A stretch of DNA of 64,000 bases from Streptomyces cinnabarinus (GCF_027270315.1 NZ_CP114413.1:4960001-5024000); one strand, 5' to 3'. Counted from the first letter of the stretch, positions 23,419 to 32,696 are shown. Made by a program: numbers and translations. The notes: generated by a model not told the origin, from the sequence alone.

Positions 23419-23989
23419 GCCCCCACCTTCTATGCTCTCCGGCAGCATAGGATGAAGTGTCGTTCCAGCAGGGCGATTTGGCGGAACTCCGCAGTGGAAG
23501 CGCTCGCCATGAGTCCGCTAGCAGTCAACAAGCAGTGACCGTCTCAGGCGCGCAGACGTGGAGGGCCCGCACCGACGGTAGTACTCCTTCGGGTCCCATC
23601 CGCGCCGCGGCGTGGGGCCGCCTCAGGCGGCTCCGAGATGAGGCGGCCCCGTTCGCGAGGGCCGACGGAGCAGTGGCATGGGCGCGGAGCGCTCCCGTCC
23701 GTCTTCGATGGCCCCAGGCGGAGGTGAGCGAGTACGGTTTCCGGCATCCCGGGCCTCTGGCGAATCGACCTGGGCAGGGGCGCAGCTCTTTGCGGGGGCG
23801 GGTGGTACTTCGCCCCACGAGTAACAGCCTTCAAGATCGCCGACGCTGCTGGTGGTCTCAATGGCGGTCTCATCCGGCGTCCGATCCACAAACGTCCGCC
23901 GTGGTCCATTGAAGTCCGTGGCCTCGCCTGATCAGGCCATCATGCCGCTCCGGGGACATGAGTGGACACCTCCGGACCAAGATCAGACA
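23419..23989. other. gene-free right end of the element
   Basis: I see no convincing coding region in these 571 bp; open frames here are Arg/Pro-rich GC artefacts. It should contain the promoter of the cargo operon and Int/Xis arm sites. The one strong structure is the inverted repeat at 23614-23650. Confidence 0.5.
23614..23650. repeat. inverted repeat sharing GAGGCGGCCCC with the xis-int palindrome
   Basis: A perfect 12-bp inverted repeat, GGGGCCGCCTCA (23614-23625) and TGAGGCGGCCCC (23639-23650), with a 13-nt loop. The same 11-mer forms the arms of the palindrome at 4525-4554. It is 340 bp from the right att core, where a recombination arm site would be expected; a terminator is the other option. 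Confidence 0.6.
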
Positions 23990-24033
23990 ACTCGTAATGC
24001 GTAGGTCTCGGGTTCGAATCCCGAAGGCGGCTC
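23990..24033 (+). repeat. right attachment repeat
   Basis: Identical over 44 bp to 3035-3078. Here it lacks the 5' half of the tRNA and is not a functional gene. The base before (A versus C) and the base after (C versus T) differ, which fixes the repeat limits. Confidence 0.95.
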
Positions 24034-24038
24034 CACTG

Positions 24039-24075
24039 AAGCCCAGCTCGGACTCGCTCTGAGCTGGGCTTTTTG
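24039..24075 (+). terminator. chromosomal terminator of the original tRNA-Thr
   Basis: Arms AAGCCCAGCTC (24039-24049) and GAGCTGGGCTT (24061-24071) followed by a T-run. It is almost the same as the hairpin at 3084-3118 in both arms and distance from the att core. This is presumably the native tRNA terminator, now separated from its gene by the element. Confidence 0.8.
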
Positions 24076-25053
24076 TTGTGTCCGTGGGCCCCGGCGCAGA
24101 CGGGGGCCGGAGTGCGCGGTGGTGTTCGCCAGCATTCGCCACCCTTGAACCACCGGTGGCGCTACTGGAGCGCCGGTTAACTTGCGGGTGTCCGGCGCGT
24201 CTCTCTCCCTTGCGCCCGCCCGGATCGGGCGGGTCCCAACACAGTTGGAGATGTTGAGAGATGGGAGACCGGAGATGTGTGAGGCGCCGGTGGCGGTCCG
24301 GCCGGCTGGTCGGGTGCTAGCGAGCCCGGCCGCTGGTTGCACGGCCGGGCTCGCCGGCTAGCCCCGCATGTGGGCCTGGCCCCGGGACGCCACCCGGGGT
24401 CAGGCCGTATGCGCGGCGTGGAAACCTCGCGGTTCCAGGACGAGGAAACCCCAAGTCATGGGGAGCATCAAGCGTCCGGAACGGAACCCGGCGGTCGGGC
24501 CGTGGCGAAGACCCGTGGTGAAACCCTGGCGTTGAGGGTGGCGCGGTGACCGCATCGCCTAGATCGTTTGGAACTGGCTGGTCAGCGCTCTGCGGGGGGT
24601 GGCGAAACCTGGCGAATGGCGTTGCGGGGGCCGAGTGGGTCGGTGTCGCGGCCGTACGGCGTCCTGCCGAGGAGAGGTGGACGCGGGTCCCGGCCGGTCA
24701 CCTCCGCCGGCCGGGACCCGTTGCGTCCGCGGATCCGGCAAGGCGGTAACACTCCCCCGAGCAACGCGTCTTACGCGCGCACCGTCGGGCCGGATCCGAT
24801 GAAGTGATCACATCAGACCGCACTAACGGATCGCTAACATGTGGCCAACGGTTCCCAGGACTGTCGTCGGCCGATTGGCGTGAAGTCGTCGAGGCGATCT
24901 TGTCGGGTGGCCGGAACAGTAGCGGATTCCGGCGGGCAGCCCGTCGGGAACAGGTGGCGGAATACCGCCGTCGACCGGCGGTATTCCGCCATCGACGGCC
25001 GTGTCGGCCCGGGGTACGCGCACGAAGCCGTGCGCGGGAAGGCAGTGGGCGGC
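24076..25053. other. 978-bp intergenic region, no supported gene
   Basis: Only short Arg/Gly/Pro-rich frames occur. Structures seen: a GC hairpin of about 14 bp per arm near 24372-24405 with one wobble pair, and a perfect 14-bp hairpin (24684-24697 with 24707-24720, loop 9) that may be a terminator or leader structure ahead of the SARP-type gene. The sequence at 24950-25010 repeats short CGGCGGTATTCCGCC-like blocks. Promoters for the next gene should lie here. Confidence 0.45.
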
Positions 25054-28000
25054 GTGAAGCGGTGCGAGCTGCGGTTCGGCCTGCTGGGACCGCCGATTCT
25101 CTACGACCACGGCCCGGACGGCGCCGTAGTCCGTCCCGTGGGCAGCCCTAAGGTGCGCCTGCTCCTGACCGCCCTCCTGCTCGAAGCCGGCCGTACCGTC
25201 TCCGTCGAGGCGCTCAAGGACGCGCTCTGGGGCGGCGCCCCGCCCGCCTCCGCCCACGCCTCCCTCCACAACCACGTCACCCGGCTCCGTCGGCTCCTCG
25301 ACGACCCCACCCGGCTGCGGGCCGTGTCCCCCGGCTACCTCCTCCGCGTCGACGACGGCGAACTCGACATCCACACCTTCGACGCCCACTCCGCCGCCGC
25401 GCGCGCCGCCCACGCGGGCCGGGACTGGCGCCGCACCCTCTGCGAATGCGCCGCCGCCCTCGCCCTCTGGCGCGGCACCCCCCTCAGCGGACTCCCGGCC
25501 GAACTGGGCGGCTACGCCCTCGTCCAGCGCCTCAGAGAGGCCCGACTGCTGCTCCTGGAGTGGCGCTACGACGCCGAGTTGGCCCTCGCCGACGGCCGAC
25601 TCGACGCGCTTCTGCCCGAGTTGGCCGCCCTCGCCGCCGAACACCCGCTGCGCGAGGCCTACCACCGCCAGCTCATGCTCGCCCTGCACCGCAGCGGCCG
25701 TCAGGCCGAGGCCCTCGCCGCCCACCGCGACCTGCGGCGCAGGCTCGTGGAGGAACTCGGCGTGGAGCCCGGTCCCGCCGTACGCGAGGCACACCTGGAG
25801 GTCCTCCGTGGGGGAGAGGAGGGGAGGGGTGACGACGGTGAGAGTGGTGCAGAGGGCGGGTCCCGTGCGGGTTCCGGGGGTGCGCACCCGGCCGCGGACG
25901 CCCATGTTCAAGCCCCGGGGACCCCCACGCCCGCCCCTCGCCCCGCCCAACTTCCCCCACCCCCCGCCCACTTCACCGGCCGGGCCCTCCTCGCCGAAAC
26001 CCTCCACGGCACCCTCGCCACCCCCGGCCCCACCATCGCCGTCCTGACCGGTATGGCCGGTATCGGGAAGAGCGCCCTCGCCCTCCACGTCGCCCACGCC
26101 CTCACCGACCGCTTCCCCGACGGTCAGCTCTACGTCAATCTGCACGGCGCCACCCCGGGCATGCTCCCGCTCACCTCCGCGCAGGCCCTCGCCGCACTGC
26201 TGCGGGACGTGGGCGCCGACCCCCGATCCATCCCCGAACACCCGGACGCGGCCGCGGCGTTGCTGCGGTCGATGCTCGCGCCGACCCGCACCCTCCTGGT
26301 CCTGGACGACGCCGCGAACGCCGCGCAGGTACGGTCGCTGCTGCCCGCGGGCCCCGGCTGTGCCGTGATCATCACCAGCCGTTCGTCGCTCGCCGCCCTC
26401 GACGGCGTCCGGCGTTTCCCCCTCGCGCCGCTGTCCGACGAGGACAGTGCCGCGCTGCTGCGGGCGGTGTCCGGACGGGAGGAAGGGATCGACGCCGGTC
26501 ACCCCCTCGTGGAACTGACCGGCCGCCTCCCGCTCGCCCTACGGGTCGTCGCCGCCCGGCTCGCCGCCCGCCGGGCCCTCACCCCGGAGGTGCTGGCCGG
26601 TCAACTGGCCGCCACCGAGTGGCGGTTGCACCATCTGGAGTACGACGACCTCAGCGTCCGCCGCTCCCTCGCCGTGGCGCACGACGCGCTCGCCGCCTCC
26701 GACCGCGAGGCCGACCGGGACGCGGCCCTCGTACTGCGCCGGATCGGCGCCCTCGACCTGCCCGAGTACGGCGCACCCCTGCTGGCCCGCCTGAGCGGCA
26801 CGGGAGTCCGCCGCGCCGAGGACGCCCTCGACCGCCTGGTCGACGTGGCCCTCCTGGAGGAGACCGCCCTCGGCCGTTACGTCCCCCATGACCTGGTCCG
26901 CGACTTCGCCCGCGAGCTGGCCGGAACGGCGGGCGGCACCGCCGTCGCCGAATCCGCCCTGAGCTGGTACGCCGCCCTCGCCGAACGCACCCTCACCGCG
27001 ATCGTCGAACCCGGCCTCGACCAGGACGACCGGCGCCGCCCCACCTCATGCCAGCCGCCCGAGCACGCGGCCCATGTCGCCGACACGCACCCCTTCGACG
27101 GCCCCGAGGCCGCCTTCGCCTGGGGCGACGCGGAGCTGGAGAACATCGCCGCGCTCGCCGAGCGGTACGCCGATGCCCCCGACACGCGTATCGCCGCCCG
27201 CCTGTGCACGCTGCTGCGGCTGCTCTTCCCCTACGTCCAGCGCAGCGGCCGGGTCGCCGAGATGGAGGTCCTCGGCCGGGCCGCGCTCCGGGTCGCCCGG
27301 CGGCTCGGGGACGAGGCGGCCGAGGCGTACGCCCTCGGTGACCTGGCCGGCGTGCACTTCCTGACCGGCCGCCACAACGAGGCCCTCACCCTCAACGACG
27401 AGGCCCTGACCATCTGGCAGCGGCTCGGTGTCCTGTCCTGGATGCGCCGCAGCCTCAACAACCGGGGCCTGCTGCTCGAAGGACTCGGCCGCTACGAGGA
27501 GTCGGGGCGCGCGCTGCGCCAGAGCCTCGCCTACTCACGCCGGTTGAACGATCCGTACGGCGAGGCCGTGACCCACCAGCACCTCGGCAACCTGTTCGAG
27601 CACACCGACCCGCGCGCCGCCATCGAGCAGCACCGTCTCTCGCTGGCGATCGGCGAGACGATCGGCAACGTCCTCATCCAGCTCTACGCGCGGTGCAACA
27701 TCGGCTACGCCCATCTCACCCTCGGTGAACCGGGCGCGGCGGCCCGGCACTTCGAGGAGAGCCTGCGGGACCTCGTCGACCAGGGCGACTGGCACGGCGA
27801 GTCGCAGACCCGTCTCGGCCTGGTCCGCTCCCTGCGGCAGCTGGGCCGCACCGAACGCGCCGACCGGGAGTGCGCCGAACTGCTGCGCCGCGCCGACGCC
27901 CGCGCCGACCGCTACATCGGCGGCCTCGCCCGCCACCAGCTCGGACTCCTGCTCAGCGAGTCGGGCCGGACCGAGGAGGCCCGCACCTCCTGGCAGGCGG

Positions 28001-28110
28001 CGCTCGACGCCCTGACCGGCACGGACGAGAAGGCGGTCGTTGCCGAACTCGCCTCCCTGCTGGCCGACATCGGTGAACCCCCCACCTCCGATCACTTCGC
28101 CTCCGCGTAG
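25054..28110 (+). CDS. AfsR/SARP-type transcriptional regulator with NB-ARC and TPR
   Basis: About 1018 aa. The N-terminal 250 residues are an OmpR-type winged helix (PKVRLLLTALLLEAGRTVS, ALWGGAPP, LHNHVTRLRRLL) plus the bacterial transcriptional activation domain (LREAYHRQLMLALHRSGRQA, LVEELGVEPGPA). A Gly/Pro-rich linker leads to an NB-ARC ATPase with P-loop LTGMAGIGKSALALH and LLVLDDAANAAQV. The C-terminal third is TPR repeats (EALTLNDEALTIWQRLG and similar). This is the pathway-activator design of AfsR. The start is uncertain: GTG at 25054 is chosen; GTG 25045 is close by and the frame is open upstream to 24841. No biosynthetic cluster is beside it, so a global role is possible. Confidence 0.88.
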   Translation: MKRCELRFGLLGPPILYDHGPDGAVVRPVGSPKVRLLLTALLLEAGRTVSVEALKDALWGGAPPASAHASLHNHVTRLRRLLDDPTRLRAVSPGYLLRVDDGELDIHTFDAHSAAARAAHAGRDWRRTLCECAAALALWRGTPLSGLPAELGGYALVQRLREARLLLLEWRYDAELALADGRLDALLPELAALAAEHPLREAYHRQLMLALHRSGRQAEALAAHRDLRRRLVEELGVEPGPAVREAHLEVLRGGEEGRGDDGESGAEGGSRAGSGGAHPAADAHVQAPGTPTPAPRPAQLPPPPAHFTGRALLAETLHGTLATPGPTIAVLTGMAGIGKSALALHVAHALTDRFPDGQLYVNLHGATPGMLPLTSAQALAALLRDVGADPRSIPEHPDAAAALLRSMLAPTRTLLVLDDAANAAQVRSLLPAGPGCAVIITSRSSLAALDGVRRFPLAPLSDEDSAALLRAVSGREEGIDAGHPLVELTGRLPLALRVVAARLAARRALTPEVLAGQLAATEWRLHHLEYDDLSVRRSLAVAHDALAASDREADRDAALVLRRIGALDLPEYGAPLLARLSGTGVRRAEDALDRLVDVALLEETALGRYVPHDLVRDFARELAGTAGGTAVAESALSWYAALAERTLTAIVEPGLDQDDRRRPTSCQPPEHAAHVADTHPFDGPEAAFAWGDAELENIAALAERYADAPDTRIAARLCTLLRLLFPYVQRSGRVAEMEVLGRAALRVARRLGDEAAEAYALGDLAGVHFLTGRHNEALTLNDEALTIWQRLGVLSWMRRSLNNRGLLLEGLGRYEESGRALRQSLAYSRRLNDPYGEAVTHQHLGNLFEHTDPRAAIEQHRLSLAIGETIGNVLIQLYARCNIGYAHLTLGEPGAAARHFEESLRDLVDQGDWHGESQTRLGLVRSLRQLGRTERADRECAELLRRADARADRYIGGLARHQLGLLLSESGRTEEARTSWQAALDALTGTDEKAVVAELASLLADIGEPPTSDHFASA

Positions 28111-29777
28111 CACTCCACCACCGCCGTGGTGAACGGAAACCGCACCGGCGTCTCCCCGAACGTCAGCCGCCCCGCCAGCTCCGCCGCCTCCCGGATCGCC
28201 GCCACGACCGCCTCCGCCTCCTCCTCGGGACAGTGCACGATGACCTCGTCGTGCTGGAAGAAGACCAGCTCGGCAGCCATCTCCGCGCAGGACTGGCGCA
28301 GCGCGGCGAGCAGCAGCAGCGCCCAGTCGGCCGCGCTGCCCTGGACGACGAAGTTACGGGCGAAGCGGCCCCGCGCGCGGGCGTCGGTGGAGGCGTACCC
28401 CGGCACCCACTGCTGACGGTCGTCGGAGTCCTCCTCGCCCATCGGGATACCCGCCTCCTCAGCGGCCTCGCCTCCGCCGGCCGCGGGCGGGCAGGTGCGG
28501 CCCAGCCAGGTGCGCACCAGCCGCCCCTCCTCACCGGCCCGCGCCGCCTCGTCGACGTAGGACACGGCTCGCGGGAAGCGGCGTCTGAGCGCGGCGAGGT
28601 TCTTCAGGCCGTCGCCGGAGGTCTGGCCGTAGACCGCGCCGAGCACCGCGAGCTTGGCCTGGTCGCGGTCGCCGGAGAAGGCCCGGTCGGACACCGACTG
28701 GTACAGGTCGCTCTCGCGGCCCGCCACCTCCATCAGACCGGGGTCGCGGGAGATCGCGGCGAGCACCCGCGGCTCCATCTGGTCGGCGTCGGCGACGACG
28801 AGCCGCCAGCCGGGGTCGGCGACGACCGCACGCCGGATCACCTTGGGGATCTGGAGTCCGCCCCCGCCGTTGGTCACCCAGCGGCCGGTGACGGTGCCGC
28901 CCGCGAGGAACTCCGGCCGGAACCGCCCCTCGCGCACCCAGTCCTGGAGCCAGGACCAGCCATGGGCCACCCAGATCCGGTACAGCTTCTTGTACTCGAT
29001 CAGCGGCGCCACGGCCGGATGGTCGACGGACTCGATCTCCCAGCGCCGGGTCGACTTGACCTTGATGCCCGCCCGCGCGAAGGCCTTGATCACATCGGCG
29101 GGCAGATCGGGCCGGACCCGGCGGCCGAAGGCGGCGGACACCTCGTCGGCCAGCTCGGCGAGGCGACGCGGCTCGCCACCGCCCGCGTACCGCTCGCCGA
29201 GCAGTTCGTGCAGCACTTGCCGGTGCACGTCGGCGCTCCACGGCAGCCCGGCCCGGTTCATCTCGGCGGCGACCAGCATCCCCGCCGACTCGGCTGCCGT
29301 CAGCAGCCGCATCCGCTCCGGGTGCGCCGCCTTGTCGTGCCGCCGCTGCTGCTCGGCGTAGACCTCCAGGAGGTCGGTCAGCGGCAGATGCACGGCCTGC
29401 GGCTCGAACAGCGAGGACTGCGCCCCGGGTTCGGCCGCCCGCTGGGGCGGGTCGGGCGGTACGGGCCCGCCGCGCAGCCGGGCCAGGGCGGCTGCCGCGG
29501 AACGGGGTTCGCCGTACCGCCCCTCGTGGCCGAGCAGGAGGGTCTCGGCGTCCTCGATGTCGTAGCACCGCTCCACTCGCACCCCCGTGGCGAGCAGACG
29601 CGGGTAGACCTCGGCGGTGGAACGCCAGACCCAGCGCGCGACCTCCGGCCTGCCGCGCACCGCAGCGGCGAGGTCCGGTTCCCGCACGACCGGCCCGGCG
29701 GGCAGCCCGTCCGGGCCGAGGGGGGCGAGCTCGGCGCCGCCGTCCTCGGCCGGTGCGAGAGCCCACCGGTCGGTCAT
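28092..29777 (-). CDS. PolA-like bifunctional 3'-5' exonuclease/DNA polymerase
   Basis: A 561-aa family A polymerase lacking the 5' nuclease domain. Motif A is VVADADQMEPRVLAA, the O-helix motif B is RDQAKLAVLGAVYGQ and motif C is FFQHDEVIVHC. The N-terminal third corresponds to the exonuclease-like fold, with weak catalytic signatures. Such second PolA-like proteins are common in Streptomyces, probably for repair. The 3' end overlaps that of the SARP-type gene by 19 bp (convergent). ATG 29777 is chosen because the sequence before it is C/G homopolymer-like low-complexity DNA. Confidence 0.88.
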   Translation of the reverse strand: MTDRWALAPAEDGGAELAPLGPDGLPAGPVVREPDLAAAVRGRPEVARWVWRSTAEVYPRLLATGVRVERCYDIEDAETLLLGHEGRYGEPRSAAAALARLRGGPVPPDPPQRAAEPGAQSSLFEPQAVHLPLTDLLEVYAEQQRRHDKAAHPERMRLLTAAESAGMLVAAEMNRAGLPWSADVHRQVLHELLGERYAGGGEPRRLAELADEVSAAFGRRVRPDLPADVIKAFARAGIKVKSTRRWEIESVDHPAVAPLIEYKKLYRIWVAHGWSWLQDWVREGRFRPEFLAGGTVTGRWVTNGGGGLQIPKVIRRAVVADPGWRLVVADADQMEPRVLAAISRDPGLMEVAGRESDLYQSVSDRAFSGDRDQAKLAVLGAVYGQTSGDGLKNLAALRRRFPRAVSYVDEAARAGEEGRLVRTWLGRTCPPAAGGGEAAEEAGIPMGEEDSDDRQQWVPGYASTDARARGRFARNFVVQGSAADWALLLLAALRQSCAEMAAELVFFQHDEVIVHCPEEEAEAVVAAIREAAELAGRLTFGETPVRFPFTTAVVECYAEAK

Positions 29778-29857
29778 GGTCGTGAGTGTGACAGGGGGGT
29801 CTGACAACGGCCCCTCACGCCGGATCCGACAGCGACCGGCTTCTACGGGCGGGCGGG

Positions 29858-30033
29858 CCCCCGGGCCCCCGGGCCCCCGACCTCGACCCCCGAGCCCCCG
29901 GCACCCCGGCACCCGGCCTCGACCCCTGAGCCCCCGGCACCCCGGCCCCCCGGCCCCCTGGCCCCCTGGCCCCCTGGCCCCCCGGCCCCCCGGCCCTCTG
30001 GCCCCCGGCACCCCGGCCCCCCGGCCCCCGATC
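29858..30033. repeat. low-complexity C-rich repeat (G-runs on minus strand)
   Basis: Degenerate tandem units of the form CCGGCCCC and CTGGCCCC, many 7-10 bp apart, fill about 175 bp between two divergent genes. The minus strand has repeated runs of four to six G separated by 2-4 bases, suitable for G-quadruplex formation. No coding sense is evident. Confidence 0.8.
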
Positions 30034-30057
30034 CGGACCCCATGGCACGATCCCTAC

Positions 30058-31167
30058 GTGAGCAGCAAGCCCCGCACCGTCGACCTCGCCTTCCAGGCCG
30101 CCCTCCACACCGCCTCCGACACGGCCCTGGACACCGGCGCCTCCCTTCTCGCCGCGGACCCGGGCGCGGACGGGGAACTGGAGCGCCGGGGAACGGAGTT
30201 CGTCGCGGCGGCCTGGCGGCGCGGCTGGCAGCCCGCGGACGTCGCCCGGATGGTCCGCCGCGATCTGGACGACGTCCATCTGCGGCTGCTGGCTTCCCTC
30301 GTCCACGCGCAGGCGCCGGACGACATCCCGCGAGGACCCCGGTGGCGCGCGCAGCTCGACGAGCTGGACGTGACGCCCACGCGCGCGGGCGACCGTTTCT
30401 CGTACGCGACGGCCGTCCTGGAGCTGTACCGCCTGCTGCTGCGACTGCCGGCCCTGGAGCCCCTCGACGAGCCGCAGCACTCCCGCAGGCCCGAGTCCCG
30501 CATGCTGACCCGGATCCGCGCGCTGCTGGCCAAGGCGGAGGCGACGGGGTTCCCGGAGGAGGCGGAGGCACTGACCGCCAAGGCGCAGGAGCTGATGGCG
30601 CGGCACAGCGTGGACGAGGCGCTGCTATCGGCGCAGGCGCCCGCGCCCGACACCCCCGGCGCCTGCCGGATCGGGGTCGAGGCGCCGTACGAGCAGGCCA
30701 AGGCGGTGCTGCTGGACGCGGTGGCCGCTGCGAACCACTGCCGCGCGGTGTGGAACGAACCCCTCGGCTTCTCCACCGTGGTCGGATTCGAGGCCGATCT
30801 GGAGGTGGTCGAGCTGCTCCACACCTCGCTCCTCGTCCAGGCCCAGACGGCGCTGACGAGGGCGGAGGCGGCCCAGCGGGCGGGCGGCCGCAAGCGGACC
30901 AAGACCTTCCGGCAGTCGTTCCTCGCCGCCTACGCCCACCGCATCGGCACCCGCCTCACGCGGGCCGCCGAGAGCCAGGTCAGCGACGACCTGCTGCCGG
31001 TCCTGGCCTCCCGGGAGGTCGCGGTCACCGACCGGCTGGACCGCATGTTCCCCGAGACCACCACGTCCCGGCTGCGCGGCGTCACCGACGCGGCGGGCTG
31101 GACCGAGGGCGCCGAAGCCGCCGACCAGGCCCAGGTGAGGGCCCGGCGCCCGCTGGACCGGGGCTGA
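30058..31167 (+). CDS. DUF2786 domain-containing protein
   Basis: A 369-aa protein with the DUF2786 signature near residues 145-185 (RIRALLAKAEATGFPEEAEA, LTAKAQELMARHSVDEALL), followed by a DUF7168-like alpha/beta region. Homologues exist throughout actinobacteria and phages without a proven activity. The GTG at 30058 has no clear ribosome site and may be nearly leaderless; an ATG at 30042 is out of frame. It is divergent from the PolA-like gene across the G-rich repeat. Confidence 0.82.
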   Translation: MSSKPRTVDLAFQAALHTASDTALDTGASLLAADPGADGELERRGTEFVAAAWRRGWQPADVARMVRRDLDDVHLRLLASLVHAQAPDDIPRGPRWRAQLDELDVTPTRAGDRFSYATAVLELYRLLLRLPALEPLDEPQHSRRPESRMLTRIRALLAKAEATGFPEEAEALTAKAQELMARHSVDEALLSAQAPAPDTPGACRIGVEAPYEQAKAVLLDAVAAANHCRAVWNEPLGFSTVVGFEADLEVVELLHTSLLVQAQTALTRAEAAQRAGGRKRTKTFRQSFLAAYAHRIGTRLTRAAESQVSDDLLPVLASREVAVTDRLDRMFPETTTSRLRGVTDAAGWTEGAEAADQAQVRARRPLDRG

Positions 31168-31168
31168 C

Positions 31169-31687
31169 TCAGTCGCCCTGCTGGAACCCGCTCACCGACG
31201 CCTCCGGCTTCCCGTCCTTGAGCGCGACGTCGCCGTACGACCAGGGGAAGCTCTCCGTGGTGTCCGCGCCCGGCAGTGCGAACTCGGCCGTCTGCGCGGT
31301 GAGACTGCCCTCGCCCTCGCCGCGCACATAGGTGATGGTGAAGGACACGGTGCCGCCCTCGGCGAGCGTGCGCTTCTCCCCGGTCGCCGCCGCGTCCGGG
31401 GGGACCTCCGCCGAGGTGCCCTCCGCCTGCAGGGTCACCGAGGGCAGCCCGTCCAGGGTGCAGTCGGCGGTGTTGTTGGTGAGCGTGACGGGCACGTTGC
31501 CGGTGTCCCCGGGGGCCGGGGCGTTGTTGGCGGGGCCGACCTCCACCCCCACGTCGCCGATCGCGCAGGCGGCCGTGGCGCCCTCGCTCTGCTTCTCCCC
31601 GCCGCCGTCACCACCGTCACCGTCGCTGCAGGAGGTCAGCAGAAGGGCCAGGGCGAGGGCGGCGAGCGGGACGGCGGTGGCGCGCAT
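31169..31687 (-). CDS. DUF4232-type lipoprotein
   Basis: A 172-aa exported lipoprotein: signal MRATAVPLAALALALLLTSC with lipobox LTSC, a Gly/Asp/Glu linker and a beta-sandwich-like domain with a cysteine pair (ATAACAIGDV, TADCTLDG). This matches DUF4232, a common Streptomyces surface-lipoprotein domain of unknown function. It ends one base after the convergent DUF2786 gene. GAGG precedes the ATG at 31687. Confidence 0.82.
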   Translation of the reverse strand: MRATAVPLAALALALLLTSCSDGDGGDGGGEKQSEGATAACAIGDVGVEVGPANNAPAPGDTGNVPVTLTNNTADCTLDGLPSVTLQAEGTSAEVPPDAAATGEKRTLAEGGTVSFTITYVRGEGEGSLTAQTAEFALPGADTTESFPWSYGDVALKDGKPEASVSGFQQGD

Positions 31688-31783
31688 ATGGGGTCCTCTG
31701 AGGCGTGCGTGACGGATCGAGTGCATGGATCATCACGCATCCGGCCGCGAGGCGGTCGCCCGACCCGCGGCCCGGCCCGCGGC

Positions 31784-32278
31784 CTATCCCGCGGTCGGCA
31801 GTCCCGTGGGCAGGGTGGCCCCGTCGGCCTTCTGGTACGTCTCGGTGCCCAGCTCGCTGTCCCAGGTCACCTTGAGCGTGTCTTTGCCGACGGATTCGAC
31901 CGTGCCGGTCGTCCGGTCCTCGGTGCCGTCGGTGCACTTCAGGCGGATCGTCTCGCCGGCCGTACCGCTGCACACGGTCCCGCCCGTCGCGAACAGCCCC
32001 GCCTGGCTCCCGGTGACGACCAGCGCCACCGCCTTGCCGTCGGTCGTGGCGAGCCAGCTGCCCTCCAGCTCGCCCGCGGGGGAGGCCGTACCACCGCCGC
32101 TGCCCCCGCCGGTGTCGGCGGTCTCGGCGGCGGACGGCGTCGCGCTCGTGCTGGGCGAGCCCTCGTCGGGGGAGTCGTCGCTGCACCCGCTCAGCACGAG
32201 CACCCCGGCCAGCCCCGAGGCCACGGCCATGAGCCGCATCCGCCTGCGCGCCACGCGCGCGTACGTCGCCGAAGTCAC
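31784..32278 (-). CDS. putative lipoprotein
   Basis: A 164-aa protein with a twin-Arg-like basic start (ARVARRRMRLMAV), hydrophobic core and lipobox VLSGC, then a Ser/Gly/Thr-rich linker and a small beta domain with two cysteines (GGTVCSGTAGETIRLKCTDG). GTG 32278 is assumed; an ATG at 32239 would still leave a full signal sequence. No family recognised. It lies 97 bp upstream of the DUF4232 lipoprotein on the same strand. Confidence 0.75.
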   Translation of the reverse strand: MTSATYARVARRRMRLMAVASGLAGVLVLSGCSDDSPDEGSPSTSATPSAAETADTGGGSGGGTASPAGELEGSWLATTDGKAVALVVTGSQAGLFATGGTVCSGTAGETIRLKCTDGTEDRTTGTVESVGKDTLKVTWDSELGTETYQKADGATLPTGLPTAG

Positions 32279-32390
32279 TGCAAGCCCCCAGGTCGAGCCG
32301 GTCGGACGATAGGTCCGCAGCAAGCTACCAGCCCGTAACCAGAATCAGAACGGCTCCGGGGGCGGCCACCGAAGGACGTACGCCCCCCGG

Positions 32391-32696
32391 CTACCAGGAC
32401 GACTTGCGCACCCCCGGCAGATACCCCGCGTGCGCCTGCTCCCGCAGCGAGATCCGGGACAGCCCGAAGGCCCGGAAGTACCCGCGCGGGCGCCCGTCCA
32501 CCTGGTCCCGGTTGCGCACGCGCGTGGCGCTCGCGTCGCGCGGCTGGCGGCGCAGCTCCCGCTGGGCCGTGAGCCGTTCGGACTCCGTCGACGACGGCCG
32601 CCGGATGATCTCCTTCAGCTCGGCCCGCCGCCGCGCGTACCGCGCGACCACCGACTGCCGCCGCTCGTTCTTCGCGATCTTGCTCTTCTTGGCCAT
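32391..32696 (-). CDS. rpsN: 30S ribosomal protein S14, zinc-free paralogue
   Basis: A 101-aa S14 (MAKKSKIAKNERRQ, RLTAQRELRRQPRDAS, RPRGYFRAFGLSRI, GYLPGVRKSSW). It is the long form lacking the CxxC pairs of the zinc-binding short form, so it can replace the zinc protein when zinc is scarce. The start overlaps the L28 stop as TGATG. It is the second gene of the leftward Zur-controlled pair. Confidence 0.95.
   Translation of the reverse strand: MAKKSKIAKNERRQSVVARYARRRAELKEIIRRPSSTESERLTAQRELRRQPRDASATRVRNRDQVDGRPRGYFRAFGLSRISLREQAHAGYLPGVRKSSW

Larger units (their letters stand above)
3035..24033. mobile_element. actinomycete integrative and conjugative element (AICE) in tRNA-Thr
   Basis: A roughly 21-kb element is bounded by a 44-bp direct repeat at 3035-3078 and 23990-24033, the first copy being the 3' part of tRNA-Thr(CGT). 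Inside are the AICE hallmarks: tyrosine integrase and excisionase at the left end, a primase-polymerase replication module, an FtsK-like TraB (double-stranded DNA transfer), DUF2637/spread proteins, a KilB-like protein and Nudix/GntR control genes. Most genes are on the minus strand, in translationally coupled runs. The genes nearest the right end (20116-23418) are visibly AT-richer and look like separately acquired cargo. No disrupted backbone gene is visible, so the element may still be active; that is inference. Confidence 0.93.

Noticed and set aside
23985..24033. Second tRNA-Thr gene
   Set aside because: Only the 3' 44 bases are present; there is no D arm or 5' acceptor strand. It is the right att copy.
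24274..24361. 28-codon frame MCEAPVAVRPAGRV... after a GGAG in the post-att intergenic region
   Set aside because: Too short, no coupling to a neighbour, and it overlaps inverted repeats; probably chance.
24430..24545. GGAAACC / GTGAAACCC-rich stretch resembling a riboswitch leader
   Set aside because: It lacks the conserved boxes of cobalamin, c-di-AMP or c-di-GMP riboswitches, and there is no suitable gene directly after it.
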